From the NCBI RefSeq assembly GCF_000186345.1, contig NC_014962.1, forward strand, positions 558,001-622,000: DNA of 64,000 nucleotides. The letters run 5' to 3'. Below, in pieces: positions 18,531 to 26,572 of this stretch. A model generated the notes under the pieces. That model saw nothing but the letters and a program-made list of their open reading frames with translations, searched no databases and had not been told where the DNA came from. The stretch's first letter is position 1; each line of letters begins with the position of its first letter. The translations under genes were made by a program, and so were the position numbers. The stretch comes from Isosphaera pallida ATCC 43644. Lineage in GTDB: Bacteria > Planctomycetota > Planctomycetia > Isosphaerales > Isosphaeraceae.

Positions 18531-20615
18531 ATGTCGTCTGACCGTTTGAGTTCGATTGACGGAATGAGTGGTTCCTTGGGGTCTTCGGCCTCGTTCGTGG
18601 GGATCGAGACGCTGGGGACGCCGCCCGCACCCACGACGCGGGAGGAGATGAAGGCGCGGGGTTGGGACAAGGTGGATATTGTTCTGGTTAGCGGCGACGC
18701 CTATATCGACCATCCGGCATTCGCGGCCGGGATTTTGTACCGGGTGTTGGAGGCGGCCGGTTATCGCGTCGCGGTGTTGCCCCAACCGGATTGGCGAAGC
18801 TGCGAGCCGTGGCGGATGTTTGGGCGTCCCCGGCTCTTTTTCGGCGTTTCGGCCGGCAACATGGACAGCATGATCAACCATTACACCGCCAACAAGAAGG
18901 TCCGTAACGACGACGCCTATTCGCCGGGCGGACGGATCGGCCTGCGTCCCGACCGGGCCACGATGCCCTATTGCCAGAGGGCGCGGGAGGCGTTTCCTGG
19001 CGTGCCGGTGATCGCCGGCGGGGTTGAGGCGTCGCTGCGGCGGTTGGCCCATTACGACTACTGGTCCGACACGGTCAAACGCTCGATCCTGCTGGACAGC
19101 AAGGCCGACCTGGTGGTCTTCGGTATGGGCGAGGAGCCGATTCTGGAGATCGCCCGACGCTTGGCCGCGGGCGAGCCGGTGACAGCGTTGCGCGACATGC
19201 GCGGGGTCGCCTATGCTTTGGGGGCCAAGGAGCCTCGCCCTGAGGATGCTTTGGTCATCCCGTCTTATGAAGAGGTCAAGACTGACAAGCGCAAGTTTGC
19301 GTTGGCGACGAAGATCATCCACCAGGAAACCAACCCGTTCAACGCCCGCAAGCTGATCCAGGCCCACGGTGATCAAGCAGTGGTGGCCAACCCACCGAGC
19401 CTGCCGGTGACCCAGGAGCGGATGGATTGGATTTACGACCTGCCCTACACCCGACGCCCCCACCCGCGTTACCGCGGCGAGCCGATTCCCGCCTTCGAGA
19501 TGATCAAGGATTCGGTGACGATCATGCGCGGCTGCTTCGGCGGTTGCACCTTTTGCTCGATCACCGCCCATCAGGGTCGAATCATCCAATCGCGCTCGAA
19601 GGAGTCGATCCTGGCCGAACTCCGCAAGATTGGTCGAGATCCGGAGTTCAAAGGGGTTGTCTCCGACATCGGCGGGCCGACGGCCAATATGTATCAGATG
19701 CGCTGCACCAAGCCGGAGGCCGAGGCCAAATGCAAACGGCTCTCGTGCGTGTATCCCAAGGTGTGCAAGCTGCTAGGAACCGATCACGGTCCGGTGGTCG
19801 AACTGATGCGGGAGAGCCGCCAGGTTGAAGGAGTTCGCAAGGTCATGGTGGCTTCGGGGGTGCGGATGGACTTGGCCCAACAGTCGCCGGAATACCTCGA
19901 CGAATTGGCAGCGCATCACGTGTCGGGACAACTCAAGGTCGCGCCTGAGCATGTGAATTCAGGCGTGCTGGCGCGGATGAAGAAGCCGGACAACATCGAC
20001 TTCGTGGGTTTCACTCGCAAGTTCCGCGAAGCCAGCGCCCGGGCGGGCAAGAACCAACGGATCGTGCCCTACTTCATCGCCTCGCACCCTGGTAGCGACC
20101 TGGAGGCAATGATCGAACTGGCGGTCTTCCTCAAACGCAACAACTACAAGCCGGACCAGGTGCAGGACTTCATCCCCGCACCATTCGACATCGCCACCTG
20201 CATGTATTACACCGGGATCGACCCGTTCACCGGCGAAGAGGTGCATTCGGCCAAGAAGCTGCGTGACCGCAAGCTGCAGCGGGCGTTGCTGCAGTTCTTC
20301 AAGCCGGAGAACTACTTCGCGGTACGCGAAGCGCTGTTGGAGGCGGGCCGCAAGGACCTCATTGGCTCGGGTCCGGAGTGTCTGATTCCGGCTAACCCGC
20401 CCCGCGAAGCGCGGATGGCGCGGATGCGGGCAGCGGCCAAGTCGTTGGGCGAGGGGCGCTATGTTCATACCATCGCCAATCCGTCCCAAGGGGAGCCACC
20501 CGATGGTTGCGGCTCCGGTGAGTTCAAGCCGACCGGCTACCGACCGGGGCGAACGTCGGCGAAGCGGCGGCAAGACCGGAAAAAAAGGGGGGCAGGCCGC
20601 GCTCGGCTCTCCTGA
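18531..20615 (+). CDS. YgiQ-family radical SAM protein
   Basis: About 694 residues from ATG 18531; starts at 18564 or further upstream are possible, since ribosome binding sites here are weak. The N-terminal region (REEMKARGWDKVDIVLVSGDAYIDHPAF) matches the YgiQ family. The radical SAM cluster motif CFGGCTFC (C335, C339, C342) binds the 4Fe-4S centre that cleaves S-adenosylmethionine. The C-terminal part contains the QVQDFIPAPFDIATCMYYTG block typical of YgiQ and a basic tail. The biochemical substrate of YgiQ proteins is not established. It stands alone. The following 20616-20894 contains an imperfect inverted repeat (CCTGACC at 20701 with GGTCAGG at 20736) that could end its transcript. Confidence 0.9.
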   Translation: MSSDRLSSIDGMSGSLGSSASFVGIETLGTPPAPTTREEMKARGWDKVDIVLVSGDAYIDHPAFAAGILYRVLEAAGYRVAVLPQPDWRSCEPWRMFGRPRLFFGVSAGNMDSMINHYTANKKVRNDDAYSPGGRIGLRPDRATMPYCQRAREAFPGVPVIAGGVEASLRRLAHYDYWSDTVKRSILLDSKADLVVFGMGEEPILEIARRLAAGEPVTALRDMRGVAYALGAKEPRPEDALVIPSYEEVKTDKRKFALATKIIHQETNPFNARKLIQAHGDQAVVANPPSLPVTQERMDWIYDLPYTRRPHPRYRGEPIPAFEMIKDSVTIMRGCFGGCTFCSITAHQGRIIQSRSKESILAELRKIGRDPEFKGVVSDIGGPTANMYQMRCTKPEAEAKCKRLSCVYPKVCKLLGTDHGPVVELMRESRQVEGVRKVMVASGVRMDLAQQSPEYLDELAAHHVSGQLKVAPEHVNSGVLARMKKPDNIDFVGFTRKFREASARAGKNQRIVPYFIASHPGSDLEAMIELAVFLKRNNYKPDQVQDFIPAPFDIATCMYYTGIDPFTGEEVHSAKKLRDRKLQRALLQFFKPENYFAVREALLEAGRKDLIGSGPECLIPANPPREARMARMRAAAKSLGEGRYVHTIANPSQGEPPDGCGSGEFKPTGYRPGRTSAKRRQDRKKRGAGRARLS

Positions 20616-20894
20616 CCATCATGCCGGCAGGATCGGCTCCCAAGACCATCACCCAAGTCGTTCCAACCCGACACCACTTATGCAAAAGCGACTCCATTCA
20701 CCTGACCTCGCTCCATGATTCTCCAACCCCGGCGGGGTCAGGGACCACGGAATCGGTTGAGAACGCATTGCGTCCTCCCGTCGGATCTTGGTTGAAATGA
20801 CTCGGGTGATCCTCAGCACAGCCTCGCGCCAGCGTCGTGGTTCGTGGTTGGGTGCGACCCGCCAAGACTTGATCACGGTTGGGAATGGGATAAC

Positions 20895-20917
20895 CTACTG
20901 GTACGGAGTACCTGTAG
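20895..20917. promoter_or_regulatory. Dyad operator candidate of the Mo/W operon
   Basis: Left half CTACTGGTAC and right half GTACCTGTAG flank a GGA spacer and match as inverted repeats at 9 of 10 positions. The dyad lies 20 bases before the start of a CsoR/DUF156-family gene. CsoR-type repressors bind G/C-tract dyads of the TACC...GGTA type in their own promoters, so autoregulation of the whole operon is a reasonable inference. Confidence 0.6.
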
Positions 20918-20936
20918 CCCTTGTCGAGGCGAAATG

Positions 20937-21230
20937 ATGAGCGAGGCCGCTGAAGCCAATCCGTACTGCGAGGAGGTCCGCCGCGACCTCCACGGCCGTT
21001 TGAGCAAGGCCGAAGGGCAACTTCGCGGGGTTGGGCGGATGATCGACGATCAACGTCCAGTGGGCGAGGTACTCCAGCAGCTCGCCAGCATCCGTTCGGC
21101 CGTCAAGGGGATCACCAAGGCCGTGATGCGGTCCTATCTGGAACGTCGCGCTGTCGAGATCGTCAAGACCGGCGATCCCAAAGCAATCGACGCGATGCTC
21201 GAGACGCTGATCAAGTTCGTCAAGGAGTGA
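20937..21230 (+). CDS. CsoR/RcnR (DUF156)-family repressor without the copper triad
   Basis: 97 residues, all-helical, with the DUF156 core (RLSKAEGQLRGVGRMIDD...VLQQLASIRSAVKGI). Start at ATG 20937, seven bases after GAGG 20926-20929; ATG 20934 is adjacent. The family forms tetramers that bind promoter dyads and release DNA when a metal or thiol effector binds. Aligned by eye with mycobacterial CsoR, the Cys-His-Cys copper ligands become Val (QRPVGEV), Tyr (MRSYLE) and Arg, so Cu(I) sensing is unlikely. A Cys and a His near the N-terminus (NPYCEEVRRDLH) could form a different site. It is the first gene of an operon for Mo/W uptake and storage (tupB starts 4 bases later), so the effector may relate to those oxyanions; that is inference. 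Confidence 0.85.
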   Translation: MSEAAEANPYCEEVRRDLHGRLSKAEGQLRGVGRMIDDQRPVGEVLQQLASIRSAVKGITKAVMRSYLERRAVEIVKTGDPKAIDAMLETLIKFVKE

Positions 21231-21234
21231 AGCT

Positions 21235-21885
21235 GTGCGGGCGTTTGATCCCGACCTTTTGCCGGTCGTCGCGTTGACCCTGCGGGTGACAGTGTCGGCG
21301 TTGGTCATCGCGGCGGTGGTCGGGATTCCGGCGGGGGTGTGGCTGGGATTGGCCCGGTTTCCCGGGAAGCGGGTGCTGACGGCGCTAGTGTACACCGGGA
21401 TGGCCTTGCCGCCGGTGGTCGTCGGATTGCTGACCTACATGCTCCTCTCCAGAAGCGGGCCGCTGGCCTTTCTCGAATGGCTGTTCACACCTAATGCCAT
21501 GATCCTAGCCCAGACGGTTATGGCCCTACCGCTGGTCGCCGGATTAGTGATGGGGGCGGTCGCCTCGGTGCCACACGACTTGGTCCTTCAGGTTCGGAGT
21601 CTGGGGGCGACGCCGTGGCAAGTGCGTTGGACCATTCTACGCGAGGTGCGGGTCGCCGTCCTCTTCGCCTTGTTGGTAGCCTTCGGGCGGATCGTCAGCG
21701 AGGTTGGGGCGGCCTACATGGTTGGCGGCAACATCCAGGGATACACACGGGTTTTATCTACGGCCGTCATGATGGAAACCGGCAAAGGGGATTTCGGCGT
21801 GGCTTTGGCGCTGGGGGGATGGCTGATGGTGCTGGCCCTGACCGTGAACCTGGCGGCGATGCGGCTTCAGGGGAGGTTGGCGTGA
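21235..21885 (+). CDS. tupB: Tungstate/molybdate ABC transporter permease (TupB-like)
   Basis: 216 residues with about five or six membrane helices and the EAA-loop region (VRSLGATPWQVRWTILREV) that contacts the ATPase. The GTG start at 21235 is four bases after the regulator's stop. The sequence GGNIQGYTRVLSTAVMMETGKGDFGVALALG is typical of the TupB/WtpB-type permeases. It imports tungstate, and possibly molybdate, with TupC and TupA, whose genes follow directly. The stop overlaps the tupC GTG start. Confidence 0.87.
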   Translation: MRAFDPDLLPVVALTLRVTVSALVIAAVVGIPAGVWLGLARFPGKRVLTALVYTGMALPPVVVGLLTYMLLSRSGPLAFLEWLFTPNAMILAQTVMALPLVAGLVMGAVASVPHDLVLQVRSLGATPWQVRWTILREVRVAVLFALLVAFGRIVSEVGAAYMVGGNIQGYTRVLSTAVMMETGKGDFGVALALGGWLMVLALTVNLAAMRLQGRLA

Positions 21886-22610
21886 GTGACCAACCGGCCT
21901 ACCGCCTTGAGAATCTGACCGTCGCGGTTGGGTCGCGTGTGGTTCTGGATTTGCCTGCGTTCGAGGTGGTCCACGGCGAGGTGTTGTGCCTGGTCGGGCC
22001 GCCGGGATCGGGCAAAAGCACCCTTTTGCGAATCCTCGCCGGGCTCGACTCGCCCAACGCAGGTGTCGCCTGGCTGCGGGGCCAACGGTTCGACCGGAAG
22101 GCCCCCGCGACCCTGAAACGCACAGTCACCCTCATGTTCCAGCGGCCCTTGCTCCTGACCGGCACGGTGCGCTCGAACGTGGGATACGGTCTCAGGCTCC
22201 GAGGCGTGTCCGACTGGAGAGCCAAAGCCATGACAATGCTCGAACGGGTTCACCTCAAACATTTAGCGGATCGACCGGCGACAGCCATCTCCGGAGGCGA
22301 GGCGCAGCTGGTCGCGCTGGCCCGCGCCCTGGCGTTCGGCCCGGAAGTGCTGCTGCTCGATGAACCGACCAACAACCTCGACCCGGCCCGCGTGGCGCTA
22401 GTGGAGGAGGTGGTGCTGGCCGACCACCAAGAGCGGGGAACCACGGTGGTGTGGGCGACCCACAACCACTTCCAAGCCCGACGAGTCGGCGACCGCGTCG
22501 CGCTGCTCCTGGAGGGCAAGGTGATCGAAACCGCCCCGGCGACCGAGTTCTTCGAGTGCCCTTGCGACCTACGTACAGCCGCGTTCGTTCAAGGGAAAAT
22601 GGTGTACTAA
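21882..22610 (+). CDS. tupC: Tungstate/molybdate ABC transporter ATPase (TupC-like)
   Basis: 242 residues from GTG 21882, which overlaps the tupB stop (GTGA) and follows a GGGGAGG ribosome binding site at 21871-21877. ABC motifs are present: Walker A GPPGSGKST (39-47), signature ISGGEAQ, and Walker B VLLLDEPT with the following H-loop (VWATHN). The adjacent tup genes make it the energising subunit of the importer. Sequence upstream in the same frame belongs to tupB in another frame and is not part of this protein. Confidence 0.9.
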   Translation: MSDQPAYRLENLTVAVGSRVVLDLPAFEVVHGEVLCLVGPPGSGKSTLLRILAGLDSPNAGVAWLRGQRFDRKAPATLKRTVTLMFQRPLLLTGTVRSNVGYGLRLRGVSDWRAKAMTMLERVHLKHLADRPATAISGGEAQLVALARALAFGPEVLLLDEPTNNLDPARVALVEEVVLADHQERGTTVVWATHNHFQARRVGDRVALLLEGKVIETAPATEFFECPCDLRTAAFVQGKMVY

Positions 22611-22611
22611 A

Positions 22612-23442
22612 ATGCGAATCATTGTGTTTTTCCTTCTTTTTCTTGTCGGCTTCTTTGGGAACGGTTGCGTTGACTCATCTCCAACGAGCTTCATCGTGGC
22701 CACCACCACCAGTACTCGCGACACCGGCTTGTTCGAGGAACTCCTGCCCGTGTTTCAGGCGAAGACCGGCATCGAGCCGCGGGTGGTGGCGGTCGGGACC
22801 GGCCAGGCGCTGGAGATCGGACGGCGGGGCGACGCCGACGTTCTGCTCACCCACGACCCGGACGGTGAGCAGCGGTTTGTAGCCGAGGGGTTTGGCACGT
22901 CACGGATGCTGGTGATGTCCAACGATTTCGTGCTAGTCGGGCCGGTGGACGATCCGGCCGGTGTCGGCGGGGCGACGTCGGGAGCCGACGCATTTCTTCG
23001 GATCGCGCGGAAGCAGGCCGTGTTCGTTTCGCGCGGCGACGAATCCGGCACACACCGCAAGGAGAAGGCGACGTGGGCGTTGGCTGGCCTCGAGCCGTCC
23101 GGCGACTGGTATGTGCGCTCCGGTCAAGGCATGGGGGCCGTGCTGAGGATGGCCGACGAGAAACGCGGCTATACCCTTTCCGACAAAGGGACGTTCTTAG
23201 CCCAGCGTGACAAGTTGAGCCTTGCTGTAGTGTACACAGGTGATCCCACATGGACGAATCAGTACGCGGTCGTTCCGGTGAACCCCGCGCGGCATCCGCA
23301 TGTGAAGCATGACCTTGCCGAGAGATTCGCCGAGTTCCTGGTCTCGGACGAGGGCCAGCGTCTCATTGCCGAATTTGGCCGGGCGAAATATGGAGAGCCG
23401 CTCTTCCGGGCGAACTCGCCGAGGGCAGGAGGCGGCCCGTGA
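22612..23442 (+). CDS. tupA: Tungstate-binding lipoprotein of the TupABC importer
   Basis: 276 residues. The N-terminal hydrophobic segment ends at GNGC (Cys19), a plausible lipobox, so it is probably anchored outside the membrane. The oxyanion-binding motif TTTSTRDTGL (residues 31-40) is the TupA hallmark, and RGDESGTHRKE is the second conserved block. It captures tungstate or molybdate and delivers it to TupBC. TupA-type proteins usually prefer tungstate, but specificity cannot be read from sequence here. The stop overlaps the next gene's GTG start by four bases. Confidence 0.92.
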   Translation: MRIIVFFLLFLVGFFGNGCVDSSPTSFIVATTTSTRDTGLFEELLPVFQAKTGIEPRVVAVGTGQALEIGRRGDADVLLTHDPDGEQRFVAEGFGTSRMLVMSNDFVLVGPVDDPAGVGGATSGADAFLRIARKQAVFVSRGDESGTHRKEKATWALAGLEPSGDWYVRSGQGMGAVLRMADEKRGYTLSDKGTFLAQRDKLSLAVVYTGDPTWTNQYAVVPVNPARHPHVKHDLAERFAEFLVSDEGQRLIAEFGRAKYGEPLFRANSPRAGGGP

Positions 23443-24767
23443 CGGACCACCCTCCGCCCCTCCCCAGCCGGACCCGCTTCGCGGTGTTGAAGGTGTGTTA
23501 CCTGCTGGCGGTGACTGCCGCGGTGTTTGTCGTGCCGGCCGTCGAGGCGACCCGCCCGGCCCGCTGGTGGGTCGTGCCCGGTCTCCTGCTTCTCCAGGCC
23601 GCGATCTTGATTGGTTGCGGGGTCGAGGGGCGGGATCTCTTGAGGCCGCTGGGTCGATTGAAGTGGCTGTTCGTCGTGCTGCTCGCTTGCTACGCCTTCT
23701 TGCCGGGCGAGGATGAACGCGCTGTCGCTGTCTGGCGGGCGATTCCCATCGCGGGGTGGACGTGGTGGGTGAACCTCGGCGGCCTCGCCCTCGCTGCGCT
23801 GATGTGCCTACAAATCCTGACTGTCTTGCTGGCATCAGCCGTCGTGCGTTTAACCGGACCGGGAACCGATCTCGTTGTCGGGTTGCGCTTCCTGGGATTG
23901 CCGAAGCTGTTCGTTTACCCGCTCGATCTGGTGCTGGCTCACCTTGGCGGCGCACGGTGTCCAAGAGCGAGGGGCGGCGGAGGAGGCCGTGGCCGTAGAG
24001 GCGTTGGAGGAGGACGCGCAGCCGCCGAGACACTCGCGCCTGGATTCTTTTCGGTGCTGAGGGGACTCACGCGGGGCGACGTGGCGGCCTTCACGACGGC
24101 GATTCAAAAGGCCCTCGACGACGCCCGCCGCCAGGTCGAAGAGAACGCGGGGGAACCGCTTGACCCCCAGTTCGCCAACGACGCGGCCGTCATCGCCGGC
24201 GTCGGGTTGGTGATGGTCGGGTTCAAGATGCTCAAACTGCTGCCGGGTGTTCCAATCGCTAGCGGACACAAGACGCTGCTGCTGTTCCCGCTCTATCTGC
24301 TGGCAGCGCGACGGACCCACACCCGTTGGGGCGGGACGGCGGCCGGCTCGGTTATGGGGGTCGTCGGGTTCCTCCAGGGGGACGGGCGTTTCGGCGTCCT
24401 AGACATTCTCAAGCATGTGACTCCAGGGTTGTTGATCGACTTGACAAAACCAGTAGTAGAGCGTTTGCCCGAGCGGGCGTGGGTCTACGGCGTCCTGGGG
24501 TTGCTAGCGGGCGTTGCCCGCCTGACGACCGAACTCGCCGTGCTGTGCCTCCTAGGCACGCGGGCCGAAGTCTACATCATTCTCGGAGTGAAGTTGGTTC
24601 CGACGCTCCTAGCCGGAGCCCTCGGCGGCGTAGTCGCCGTGGCGGTCCTCCGAGTCTTTCCTAACGATCCCGATCAACCGCCGAACGAGTCCGACGGCCA
24701 ACCCAAGTCGGCGGTCGAGCTGGTCGCCGTCACCCATCAACATGAGAATGCAAAGGAGAACGGATGA
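23439..24767 (+). CDS. Polytopic membrane protein of unknown function in the Mo/W operon
   Basis: 442 residues from GTG 23439, overlapping the tupA stop and, at its own end, the first MoSto gene (ATGA). About four or five helices in the N-terminal half (ending LRFLGLPKLFVYPLDLVLAHL) resemble EcfT/CbiQ transmembrane subunits. A soluble, partly acidic segment follows (about 205-250). About five helices in the C-terminal half include GGTAAGSVMGVVGFLQGDGRFG and recall ECF S-components. Both resemblances are impressions, not assignments. A Gly/Arg-rich stretch at about 23955-24015 is unlike the rest and might reflect a local frameshift, because another frame there reads as a coherent acidic peptide. 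Operon position suggests a role in moving or sensing Mo/W. Confidence 0.8.
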   Translation: MTDHPPPLPSRTRFAVLKVCYLLAVTAAVFVVPAVEATRPARWWVVPGLLLLQAAILIGCGVEGRDLLRPLGRLKWLFVVLLACYAFLPGEDERAVAVWRAIPIAGWTWWVNLGGLALAALMCLQILTVLLASAVVRLTGPGTDLVVGLRFLGLPKLFVYPLDLVLAHLGGARCPRARGGGGGRGRRGVGGGRAAAETLAPGFFSVLRGLTRGDVAAFTTAIQKALDDARRQVEENAGEPLDPQFANDAAVIAGVGLVMVGFKMLKLLPGVPIASGHKTLLLFPLYLLAARRTHTRWGGTAAGSVMGVVGFLQGDGRFGVLDILKHVTPGLLIDLTKPVVERLPERAWVYGVLGLLAGVARLTTELAVLCLLGTRAEVYIILGVKLVPTLLAGALGGVVAVAVLRVFPNDPDQPPNESDGQPKSAVELVAVTHQHENAKENG

Positions 24768-25630
24768 ACGAGCTCATCAAGGAAGGCGAAGGACGCCGCA
24801 CCCACATCAAAAGCTTACTGATGCGGGAGTCCCTGATGGATCGCAAGGTGTTGGCCGCGAGCGATGCCCAGGAAGTGCTGCCGATCCTGCCGGATGTTCA
24901 TGTCGTCCATATCGGCGGGGCCAGCATCCTCGACCGGGGCAAGGCAGCGCTCGTTCCCTTGCTCGACGAGGTCGTGCGGTGCCGCCAGACCTATAAGATT
25001 CTCCTTGGGGTCGGCGGCGGCGCGCGGATGCGGCACACCTATCACATCGCCCTCGACCTAGGCATCCCGACCGGAGGGCTGGCAATGGTAGCTGGCGCGG
25101 TCAACGAGCAGAATCGATTCATGGTCCAGGCGCTTTTGGCCAAGCATGGCGGGGTGGTGCTGCACAAGGATCATTACGTCGTTCTGCCTTTGTGGATGGC
25201 CGCCGGCATGATTCCGATCCTCAGCGGCATGCCACCCTACCACTACTGGGAGCCGCCAACCGGTGACCGGCGGGTGCCGCACTACCGCGAGGACTTCGGC
25301 TTGTTCATGGTCAGTGAGGTGCTCGGCGCAGCGTCGATGATCTACGTGAAGGATGAGGACGGCTTGTACACCGCCGATCCTAAAACCAACCCCGACGCGA
25401 CCTTCATCCCCCACATCACCGCCCAGGAATTGCTGGCCCGCAATCCACCTGAACTGATCATCGACCGCTCGGTGATCGAGAGCATGGTATTCGCCCGCAA
25501 CACCCGCCGCATCCAGATCATCAATGGCCTGAAGCCGGAACTGCTCGGCCGGGCTCTCGCCGGCGAGCCAGTCGGCACCGTCGTCACCGCCCCTCGTGAC
25601 ACGACCAAGGAGGCTGCTGATGGCTGCTGA
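24764..25630 (+). CDS. Molybdenum/tungsten storage protein subunit (MosB-like)
   Basis: 288 residues of the amino-acid-kinase fold (UMP-kinase-like). The nucleotide-site blocks VVHIGGASILDRG and GVGGGARMRHTYHIALDLG are visible, and the segment YVKDEDGLYTADPKTN matches what I recall of Azotobacter vinelandii MosB. In MoSto an alpha3beta3 cage uses ATP to store over 100 Mo or W atoms as polyoxometalate clusters in the cytoplasm. It is coupled to the preceding membrane protein by an ATGA overlap and overlaps the next subunit gene. No nitrogenase genes are in the window, so the stored metal probably serves other Mo/W enzymes. Confidence 0.88.
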   Translation: MNELIKEGEGRRTHIKSLLMRESLMDRKVLAASDAQEVLPILPDVHVVHIGGASILDRGKAALVPLLDEVVRCRQTYKILLGVGGGARMRHTYHIALDLGIPTGGLAMVAGAVNEQNRFMVQALLAKHGGVVLHKDHYVVLPLWMAAGMIPILSGMPPYHYWEPPTGDRRVPHYREDFGLFMVSEVLGAASMIYVKDEDGLYTADPKTNPDATFIPHITAQELLARNPPELIIDRSVIESMVFARNTRRIQIINGLKPELLGRALAGEPVGTVVTAPRDTTKEAADGC

Positions 25631-26450
25631 GACCCCCGCTCGCAAAACCATCCCGACCCCGCTTCGGGACGGCACGCTCGACGCGGCCACGTTGCTCGAA
25701 GCATCCCAATACGGTTCGCCGATCCGCGTGCTGCCAGAGGTGAATGTCGTCAAGGTCGGCGGCCAGAGCTTCTTTGACCGCGGACGCTCGGCCGTGTGGC
25801 CACTGGTCGAGGAACTCGCGCGCTGCGCTCAATCGCATCAGATCATTCTGGGCATGGGGGGCGGTACCCGCTCGCGGCACGCCTACAGCATCGGGCTGGA
25901 ACTCGGACTGCCTACGGGCATCCTTGCCGCGATTGGGGCCTCCACGGCGCTTCAGAACGCCCACATGATGCAAATGCTCATGGCCAAATACGGCGGCATC
26001 CTCGTGAGCTTCGAAGAGTTCGAGAAGCTGCCGATGTACCTTCGCAACGGCGGCATCCCGATTATGGTCGGGATGCCGCCGTTTCATCACTGGGAGCGGC
26101 CGCCGGAAATGGGCCGCATCCCGGCCAACCGCACCGACGCGGGCGTGTTCCTGATGGCTGAGTTCCTCGGCGCGCGGTCAATGATCTACGTGAAGGACGA
26201 GGACGGCCTGTACACCGATGACCCGAAAAAGAACCCCGACGCAACCTTCATCCCCAGAATCACCGCTCAGGAACTGCTCGACATGGACCCCAACGACCTG
26301 GTGATCGAACGGGTGGTGCTTGGCTACCTCCAAAAGGCCCACTACGTCCGATCAGTTCAGATCGTCAACGGCCTCAAGCCAGGGTTGCTCACCCGCGCAC
26401 TGGCTGGAGAACATGTAGGGACGATCATCGAAGCGCCACTTGATCCATGA
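25620..26450 (+). CDS. Molybdenum/tungsten storage protein subunit, second paralogue (MosB-like)
   Basis: 276 residues from ATG 25620, seven bases after a perfect AAGGAGG at 25606-25612 and overlapping the end of the previous gene. It is paralogous to that gene: VVKVGGQSFFDRGRSAVWPLVEE, GMGGGTRSRHAYSIGLELGLPTG and YVKDEDGLYTDDPKKN align throughout. It ends VGTIIEAPLDP, close to the known MoSto beta C-terminus. The pair probably forms a hetero-oligomeric cage. Both copies look more like the beta than the alpha subunit of Azotobacter, as judged from memory. Last gene of the operon. Confidence 0.88.
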   Translation: MAAETPARKTIPTPLRDGTLDAATLLEASQYGSPIRVLPEVNVVKVGGQSFFDRGRSAVWPLVEELARCAQSHQIILGMGGGTRSRHAYSIGLELGLPTGILAAIGASTALQNAHMMQMLMAKYGGILVSFEEFEKLPMYLRNGGIPIMVGMPPFHHWERPPEMGRIPANRTDAGVFLMAEFLGARSMIYVKDEDGLYTDDPKKNPDATFIPRITAQELLDMDPNDLVIERVVLGYLQKAHYVRSVQIVNGLKPGLLTRALAGEHVGTIIEAPLDP

Positions 26451-26487
26451 AATGAAGCGACTTGCGACCGCGCCGGTTCAGGCCTAG

Positions 26488-26565
26488 CCAACCACCGGTT
26501 GGTTGGGGTGGGTCGGGATGAAAAGGTAACGCGGCGGCGAGGCCAATCGGCCAGCCACGCCGCCG
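26488..26565. terminator. Two hairpins between convergent operons
   Basis: CCAACC-ACC-GGTTGG at 26488-26502 is a tight 6-pair hairpin. CGGCGGC (26532-26538) pairs with GCCGCCG (26559-26565), with an inner GGCC/GGCC stem. They lie between the MoSto stop (26450) and the convergent DUF4159 gene's stop (26573) and fit transcription termination in both directions. T-runs are absent, as is common in GC-rich genomes. Confidence 0.45.
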
Positions 26566-26572
26566 GTTCGGG

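Noticed and set aside
21615-21881. Longer tupC start inside tupB
   Set aside because: The extra 89 codons duplicate tupB sequence in the wrong frame. GTG 21882 with GGGGAGG and the ABC fold fits better.
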